From Hydrogenophaga sp. (GTDB lineage Bacteria; Pseudomonadota; Gammaproteobacteria; Burkholderiales; Burkholderiaceae_C): a stretch of 6,138 nt of DNA. This document shows, one piece after another, positions 1 to 6,138 of this stretch (positions are counted from its first letter, which is position 1; each line of letters opens with the position of its first letter). The stretch covers positions 1-6,138 of the forward strand of contig JAGXRS010000301.1 in the NCBI GenBank assembly GCA_018335615.1, read 5' to 3'. Position numbers and translations under genes: made by a program. The notes below the pieces were generated by a model. The model was not told the DNA's origin. It did no database searches and saw only the letters and a list, made by a program, of their open reading frames with translations.

Positions 1-2988
<2,988 letters not shown>

Positions 2989-3166
2989 CCTTGCATTGTC
3001 ACATTGCACAACATCGCGTCACAAGAGCAAGTGTTCACTGCGGTGGCCGCTTCCGCTTATCCCCGCAGCCCCAGCCCCCGCCCCAGCTCAGTGGAGGGTA
3101 TGCGCCGCAGGCCACGCTCCAGCGGCTTCCACTGGCCCTGCCCTTGTCCGTTGTCCAGCTCGAAAG
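2989..3166 (-). other. Intergenic gap between the receiver gene and the hybrid kinase gene
   Basis: This 178-nt gap separates the stop of the single-domain regulator from the ATG of the membrane kinase. I see no terminator with a U-tract, so read-through transcription is plausible. Just upstream of the kinase start, TGTGAC occurs twice on the minus strand (3023-3018 and 3003-2998), 20 nt apart. A frame without a usable start codon stays open from inside the receiver gene to a TAA at 3059-3057, but it has no recognisable product. The gap is long enough for an internal promoter; I find no convincing -35/-10 pair. Confidence 0.5.
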
Positions 3167-3580
3167 TCAGGCGTGGGCCTTGGGAGCCAGATGGGTCTTG
3201 ATGGATTCCATCAAAAGGGACGACTTGATGGGCTTGGTCAGGTAGCCCACAGCGCCAATCCCCAGGCCTTTTTTCTCATCGTCTGGCCGGGCCGTGAGAA
3301 ATACCACAGGAATGGAGCGGGTTGCCGGGTTGCTCTTGAGCAATCGGCAGACCTCGTAACCGTCCATGTCCGCCATCATGATGTCGAGCAGGATCAAGTC
3401 CGGCGCGGGACTGAGTCGCGCAATGCTCAAGGCTCGGTGGCCATTGTTGGCAACTTTGACCTTGTACTGCTTTCTGAGCAAATCACTGATCAGCAACAGA
3501 TTCTCAGAGGTATCGTCCACCACCAGAATGGTCGGCTTCTCTGCGGACGTGTCCGCTGCGGCAACGGGGTTTTCCATCAT
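3167..3580 (-). CDS. Single-domain response regulator (CheY-like receiver)
   Basis: This is a 137-residue protein consisting of one receiver domain after a short leader of about 15 residues, with no output domain. Phosphorylation-site residues are complete: acidic pair D22/D23 (ILVVDD), phospho-acceptor D66 (LILLDIMM), T96 (VFLTA) and K116 (YLTKP). The usual Pro after the phosphosite is Ala (MMADMDG). It should accept phosphate from one of the neighbouring kinases and act as a phosphate shuttle, phosphate sink or protein-binding switch. It starts 23 nt after the stop of the upstream REC-REC-kinase gene, so the two are probably co-transcribed. The start is ambiguous between adjacent ATGs at 3580 and 3577, both after a purine-rich AAAGAAGA. 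A TTG at 3607 overlapping the upstream stop is possible but has no Shine-Dalgarno sequence. About half of its receiver positions match REC2 of the upstream protein by eye, suggesting duplication or a shared partner. Confidence 0.93.
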   Translation of the reverse strand: MMENPVAAADTSAEKPTILVVDDTSENLLLISDLLRKQYKVKVANNGHRALSIARLSPAPDLILLDIMMADMDGYEVCRLLKSNPATRSIPVVFLTARPDDEKKGLGIGAVGYLTKPIKSSLLMESIKTHLAPKAHA

Positions 3581-3603
3581 TCTTCTTTCGTAAAGGGACC
3601 GGC

Positions 3604-5211
3604 TCAATGGTTGGGCAATGTCACGGTGACCGTGGTTCGGTTGAGCACATCGGAAACCTGCAAGGCGATATCGCCGTTCTGGGCTCGGGCCAGCAGTTTG
3701 GCCGAATAGGCTCCAAGGCCCAGTTCATCGGCTTTTCCGCTGGCCGCGAACTTGTCAAAAAAGCGTGGGCGCAGCGCTTTCGGCACGGTGCCGGTGTTCT
3801 CGATGGCGATCGTCAAAACATCCCGGTTGCGAAGGGTGACCGTGACCTGCCCGCCGTCGGGCGCCACCTCGCAGGCGTTTTTAAGCAAGCTGTTCAGCAT
3901 GGAATAGCACAAGTTGACATCGCCCAGCGCCTGATCGGCCAGGTTGTTGGCGGAACTCTCTGTGTGCACCGAAACGGCAAGTAGCTTCCAGCTGTAAGCC
4001 GCTTTCAGCCCTTCCAGGATGCGGCTGAGCAACAGACCGATCTTGATGGGCTGGGGATCCAGCTTGAATCTCCCGGTTTCAATCCTCATCAGTTCCGAAG
4101 ACAGGTTGACCGTGTTCAGCACATCCATGGCAGCCTTCTCGGCGACGTGCAACTGTTCCATCTGCCGGGGGTTCATCGAAGCCCCCTCCTCGATGAGCGA
4201 CTGCAGCATGCCCACGAGGCCGACCAGGGGTCCTCGCAGATCGTGGTGTGTGATGTGCTCGACATCCTCACGCAGCTGGGCCATCTCCAGCATGTCATCG
4301 TATTTCGTCTGCAGTTGCTTGTGCAGGGTGAAATAGCGCATGAAATTGCGAACCCGCAGCTTCAAGGCCACCGGATCCAGCGGCTTGGTCACGTAATCGA
4401 CCGCGCCCAGTTCCAGGCCTGTGGCGTGCGCCACATCAGTGGACATGGCCGTGACAAAGACCACTGGAATTCCTTCAGATGCAGGATGCTCGCGCATCTT
4501 CGCGATGACTTCAAATCCACTCATGCCGGGCATCATGACGTCGAGCAGGACCAGATCGGGCGGTGTTTCCGAGTGGCATATCGCCAAGGCCTTTTCCCCA
4601 TTTTGTGCCACGCGAACCCGATACTCGTCTTTGAACAGACTGGCAAGCAGCATCAGGTTGTCGGATATGTCATCCACGATCAGGATGGTGGCGCGCGCGT
4701 TGTGGTCAGCCTTCTCCTGGACATCTTCAGTGGCTGTCGCGGCCATGCTCGGCATCTCGGCCTGTGGAGCAACGGCGACAGGTTCGACCCATTTTCGAGC
4801 ATCCAGCGAACGGCTGGCATACCGGCGAGGTCGGCACGCAAATGCTTTTTCAATACTGGTGCCCAGACGGCTGAGGGTGTAGGGCTTGATCAGAAGGCTT
4901 GTGACGCCGTTGTCGATGGCATCCCGAGCGTGCATGTCGTCGGCTTCGCCGGTGATCATGACGAAGGGCAGGTGCGATAGCTGGGGATCACCGCGCATGG
5001 TCTTCAACAAATCCAGCCCCGACATGCCGGGCATGTTCCAGTCAGACAGCACGATATCGACTGGCTCGTTCTTGAGCAGATTCAGCGCCTCGGAAGCATT
5101 GGCGGCAGACAGAACATGACAAGCACCCAGTTCATGCAACTGACCGATGGTGACCGTGCGCATCGGCTTGAAGTTGAGCACGACCAAGAAAACCGTACTG
5201 GAATCAAACAT
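3604..5211 (-). CDS. REC-REC-histidine kinase hybrid, soluble, with degenerate first receiver
   Basis: This 535-residue cytoplasmic protein has no signal peptide or membrane helix. Domains in order are REC1 (about 5-125), an Ala/Glu-rich linker (about 126-172), REC2 (about 174-295), a coiled linker (about 296-315), HisKA (about 315-382) with H323 in HDLRGPL, and a HATPase (about 428-533). REC1 keeps phospho-Asp D57, T87 and K109, but the acidic pair is replaced by L12-N13 (FLVVLNFKPM). REC2 is canonical (D180/D181, D224, T254, K276). The ATPase has N445 in the N box, but its G1 box reads ENTGTVP and its G2 box ELGLGAYSA, both off the classical consensus. Such proteins usually receive phosphate from another kinase and use it to control their own kinase module. 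The ATG at 5211 is supported by AAGGAG seven bases upstream. It is the first gene of the cluster, followed 23 nt later by the single-domain regulator. Confidence 0.95.
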   Translation of the reverse strand: MFDSSTVFLVVLNFKPMRTVTIGQLHELGACHVLSAANASEALNLLKNEPVDIVLSDWNMPGMSGLDLLKTMRGDPQLSHLPFVMITGEADDMHARDAIDNGVTSLLIKPYTLSRLGTSIEKAFACRPRRYASRSLDARKWVEPVAVAPQAEMPSMAATATEDVQEKADHNARATILIVDDISDNLMLLASLFKDEYRVRVAQNGEKALAICHSETPPDLVLLDVMMPGMSGFEVIAKMREHPASEGIPVVFVTAMSTDVAHATGLELGAVDYVTKPLDPVALKLRVRNFMRYFTLHKQLQTKYDDMLEMAQLREDVEHITHHDLRGPLVGLVGMLQSLIEEGASMNPRQMEQLHVAEKAAMDVLNTVNLSSELMRIETGRFKLDPQPIKIGLLLSRILEGLKAAYSWKLLAVSVHTESSANNLADQALGDVNLCYSMLNSLLKNACEVAPDGGQVTVTLRNRDVLTIAIENTGTVPKALRPRFFDKFAASGKADELGLGAYSAKLLARAQNGDIALQVSDVLNRTTVTVTLPNH

Positions 5212-5218
5212 GGGCGCA

Positions 5219-5224
5219 CTCCTT
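5219..5224 (-). promoter_or_regulatory. Shine-Dalgarno site of the REC-REC-kinase gene
   Basis: On the minus strand AAGGAG lies seven bases before the ATG at 5211. It is the best ribosome binding site of the cluster and fixes that start codon. By contrast, the hybrid kinase has only an AAGG directly touching its ATG. Confidence 0.8.
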
Positions 5225-5289
5225 GGTACTCGACATCGGGAAAGGTGGTGTCCGATCGAGGGTTTTTCATTGCCTGTCCCAACTCGGCG

Positions 5290-5321
5290 AAAAAGAGTGC
5301 CCGGGCCTGCTTTTGAAGCAG
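5290..5321 (-). promoter_or_regulatory. Leader hairpin with downstream T-run (possible attenuator or weak terminator)
   Basis: Read on the minus strand, CTGCTT-CAA-AAGCAG forms a perfect 6-bp stem (5321-5307). It is followed by the palindrome GCCCGGGC and then TTTTT at 5294-5290, about 80 nt before the start of the REC-REC-kinase gene. The T-run is 12 nt from the stem, so this is not a textbook intrinsic terminator. Function is inferred from position only. Confidence 0.25.
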
Positions 5322-5655
5322 CAGGGCTGAGCGCTGTGCGCCTGTCGGGCTTTCTGCCCCCATGTAGTTCGGATCAGGCCATCAAAACATTTTCTCGCAA
5401 TTCGATACAGTGCGGAGTGCGACCGCACCCGGTCAAGGTCTGTCAGCTGGCTTGCGCACCTTCGGAGAGATCGATGTTCTTCTGACGGACGAAGACCATG
5501 CCGGCTTCGTTCGGATTCGCCTGGCAGCATCCGAACCGTTCCGGTCTGGCCAGCAGACAGGAGGCTTTAGCCACCATCGGCGCCCGGTGCTGGCGGGCGG
5601 GTATGCGGCGTGCAACGTGCACCCTGTTGAGACCCGCACAGCGACCCTTGCCGTG

Positions 5656-5669
5656 AGCCGGCACCGGCT
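5656..5669. repeat. Short GC-rich inverted repeat
   Basis: AGCCGGCACCGGCT pairs as a 5-bp stem with a four-base loop (or 6 bp around CA). On the minus strand it lies about 15 nt after the TGA of the weak 76-residue frame, where a terminator would sit, but no T-run follows on either strand. Confidence 0.35.
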
Positions 5670-5682
5670 GTTCAGGGAGCCG

Positions 5683-5913
5683 TCAGGGGGTGAAGGTCAC
5701 GGTGGCGGTCCTTGCCAAGGGAGCCAGCATTCCCGAACCGGGACCGAGCGTGCTTCGTTGGACCGTGTACCAACCCGTCGGCAGCAGTCGGCATGGGGGG
5801 CTACGCAGCCAGCAGAAGCGACAGAGTAGATTAGATCGCGGCCCAGCATCTGCTGCCTCACTGAAGGGTCGAGACAGCGTGGAAGCCGTCACCGGCCACC
5901 CCCGACAAGGCAC
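5683..5913 (-). pseudogene. Weak 76-residue frame, possible decayed gene end
   Basis: A minus frame runs from GTG 5913 to TGA at 5683. I recognise no domain. The C-terminal third (TGWYTVQRST, then ATVTFTP before the stop) has a beta-strand-like pattern such as the end of a secreted or surface protein. The N-terminal half is rich in Cys, Pro, Arg and Ser and looks like noncoding translation. There is no ribosome binding site, and the frame is closed eight codons upstream of the GTG. If real, it is more likely a remnant of a longer gene than an intact small protein. Confidence 0.15.
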
Positions 5914-5997
5914 CGCAACGTTGAGACAGCCGCGTCACGCTTTCACGCGACACTCGAACGAGAGAGACGGCAACAAAAACTGCACGTCTTCAATCCT

Positions 5998-6014
5998 GTT
6001 TTGGACACCAAAAC
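5998..6014. repeat. Perfect 7-bp inverted repeat next to the tRNA terminator
   Basis: GTTTTGGACACCAAAAC forms a 7-bp stem with a 3-base loop. On the minus strand it begins within the U-tract of the preceding terminator, so the tRNA transcript would meet two hairpins in a row. It could back up termination or shield the 3' end. Confidence 0.55.
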
Positions 6015-6046
6015 AAAAAAGGACTTGCGATCACTCGTAAGTCCTT
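6010..6046 (-). terminator. Intrinsic terminator of the tRNA-Val transcript
   Basis: On the minus strand AAGGACTT (6046-6039) pairs with AAGTCCTT (6026-6019). Inside it, after one A-C mismatch, three more pairs close a GUGA (GNRA-type) tetraloop. TTTTGTTTT follows at once. It lies 18 nt beyond the encoded CCA of the tRNA and is oriented to end that transcript. Confidence 0.88.
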
Positions 6047-6051
6047 GGTTT

Positions 6052-6063
6052 GCTTGATCAAGC
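6052..6063. repeat. 12-bp perfect palindrome abutting the tRNA 3' end
   Basis: GCTTGATCAAGC is its own reverse complement and touches the encoded CCA of tRNA-Val, between the tRNA and its terminator. It could be a processing-related hairpin in the tRNA trailer or simply part of it. No protein-binding role can be shown. Confidence 0.6.
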
Positions 6064-6138
6064 TGGTGGGCGGTGCAGGGTTCGAACCTGCGACCCCTGC
6101 CGTGTGAAGGCAGTGCTCTACCACTGAGCTAACCGCCC
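6064..6138 (-). tRNA. tRNA-Val (anticodon CAC)
   Basis: The minus strand gives a full cloverleaf. GGGCGGT pairs over 7 bp with ACCGCCC, followed by discriminator A and encoded CCA (6066-6064). The D arm contains TAGCTCAGTGGTAGAGC. The anticodon stem is CTGCC/GGCAG around loop TTCACAC, giving anticodon CAC, which reads the valine codon GUG. The T arm is GCAGG-TTCGAAC-CCTGC. The first base lies exactly at the window edge, so the gene is complete but its promoter, and any upstream tRNA of the same transcript, are outside. Confidence 0.96.

Larger units (their letters stand above)
5225..5997. other. Long stretch without a convincing gene, between the tRNA and the signalling cluster
   Basis: About 770 bases hold no ORF I can defend as a gene. 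On the minus strand the best candidates are a frame from GTG 5913 to the stop at 5683 (76 residues, ending ATVTFTP) and a frame ending at 5443 (ending DLSEGAQAS). Neither has a good ribosome binding site or a recognisable domain. The plus-strand frames from 5410 and 5690 are equally unconvincing. Short inverted repeats occur at 5307-5321 and 5656-5669. The promoter of the signalling cluster should lie here, but I cannot identify clear -35/-10, sigma-54 or flagellar-type elements. The stretch could be a long leader, decayed genes or an unannotated small RNA. Confidence 0.5.

Noticed and set aside
3581..3607. TTG start for the lone receiver overlapping the upstream stop
   Set aside because: It has no Shine-Dalgarno sequence. 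The tandem ATGs at 3580/3577 follow a purine-rich stretch and give the usual receiver length.
4147..4980. Plus-strand 277-codon frame opposite the REC-REC-kinase gene
   Set aside because: It is antisense to receiver and kinase motifs and has no recognisable domain.
5161..5211. Frameshift as explanation for the missing acidic pair in REC1
   Set aside because: Residues on both sides (TVFLVV and FKPMRTVT) align in the same frame with normal receivers; only the two acidic positions differ.
5082..5363. Minus 93-codon frame overlapping the start of the REC-REC-kinase gene
   Set aside because: It runs out of frame into a well-supported gene, has no ribosome binding site at its ATG, and has no domain.
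5410..6040. Plus-strand frames from 5410 and 5690
   Set aside because: They have Arg/Gly/Ser-rich products without domains. The second runs through the tRNA terminator, which argues against a gene.
6064..6138. Prophage or island attachment site at the tRNA 3' end
   Set aside because: I found no second copy of the tRNA 3' segment and no integrase in the window.

Overview
The window most resembles the chromosome of a GC-rich betaproteobacterium of the Burkholderiales/Comamonadaceae type. This is an inference from codon use, the tRNA-Val(CAC) gene and the style of the signalling proteins; no marker fixes the genus. Every feature I can support lies on the minus strand, so the window is best read from right to left.

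Right edge (6064-6138): a complete tRNA-Val(CAC) gene with an encoded CCA end. It is followed by a 12-bp palindrome, a strong intrinsic terminator with a GUGA tetraloop, and a second hairpin in tandem. The stretch 5225-5997 comes next. It has no convincing gene, only small weak ORFs and some hairpins, and it probably holds the promoter and leader of the signalling genes.

Centre and left (5211 down to 1): a two-component signalling cluster of three genes. (1) 5211-3604 is a 535-residue soluble protein with two N-terminal receiver domains and a C-terminal histidine kinase module; its first receiver has lost the conserved acidic pair. (2) 3580-3167 is a 137-residue single-domain response regulator, 23 nt downstream. 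(3) 2988-<1, after a 178-nt gap, is a large membrane hybrid kinase with a periplasmic Cache-like sensor, PAS, HisKA, HATPase and two receiver domains. It runs off the left edge, where the family often carries an HPt domain.

Together the genes encode five receiver domains and two kinase modules but no DNA-binding, GGDEF, EAL, HD-GYP or methyltransferase output. The likely picture is a multistep phosphorelay: the membrane kinase senses an extracytoplasmic cue and exchanges phosphate with the soluble REC-REC-kinase protein and the stand-alone receiver. Which protein carries the output cannot be told from this window. The long plus-strand ORFs opposite these genes are antisense shadows.
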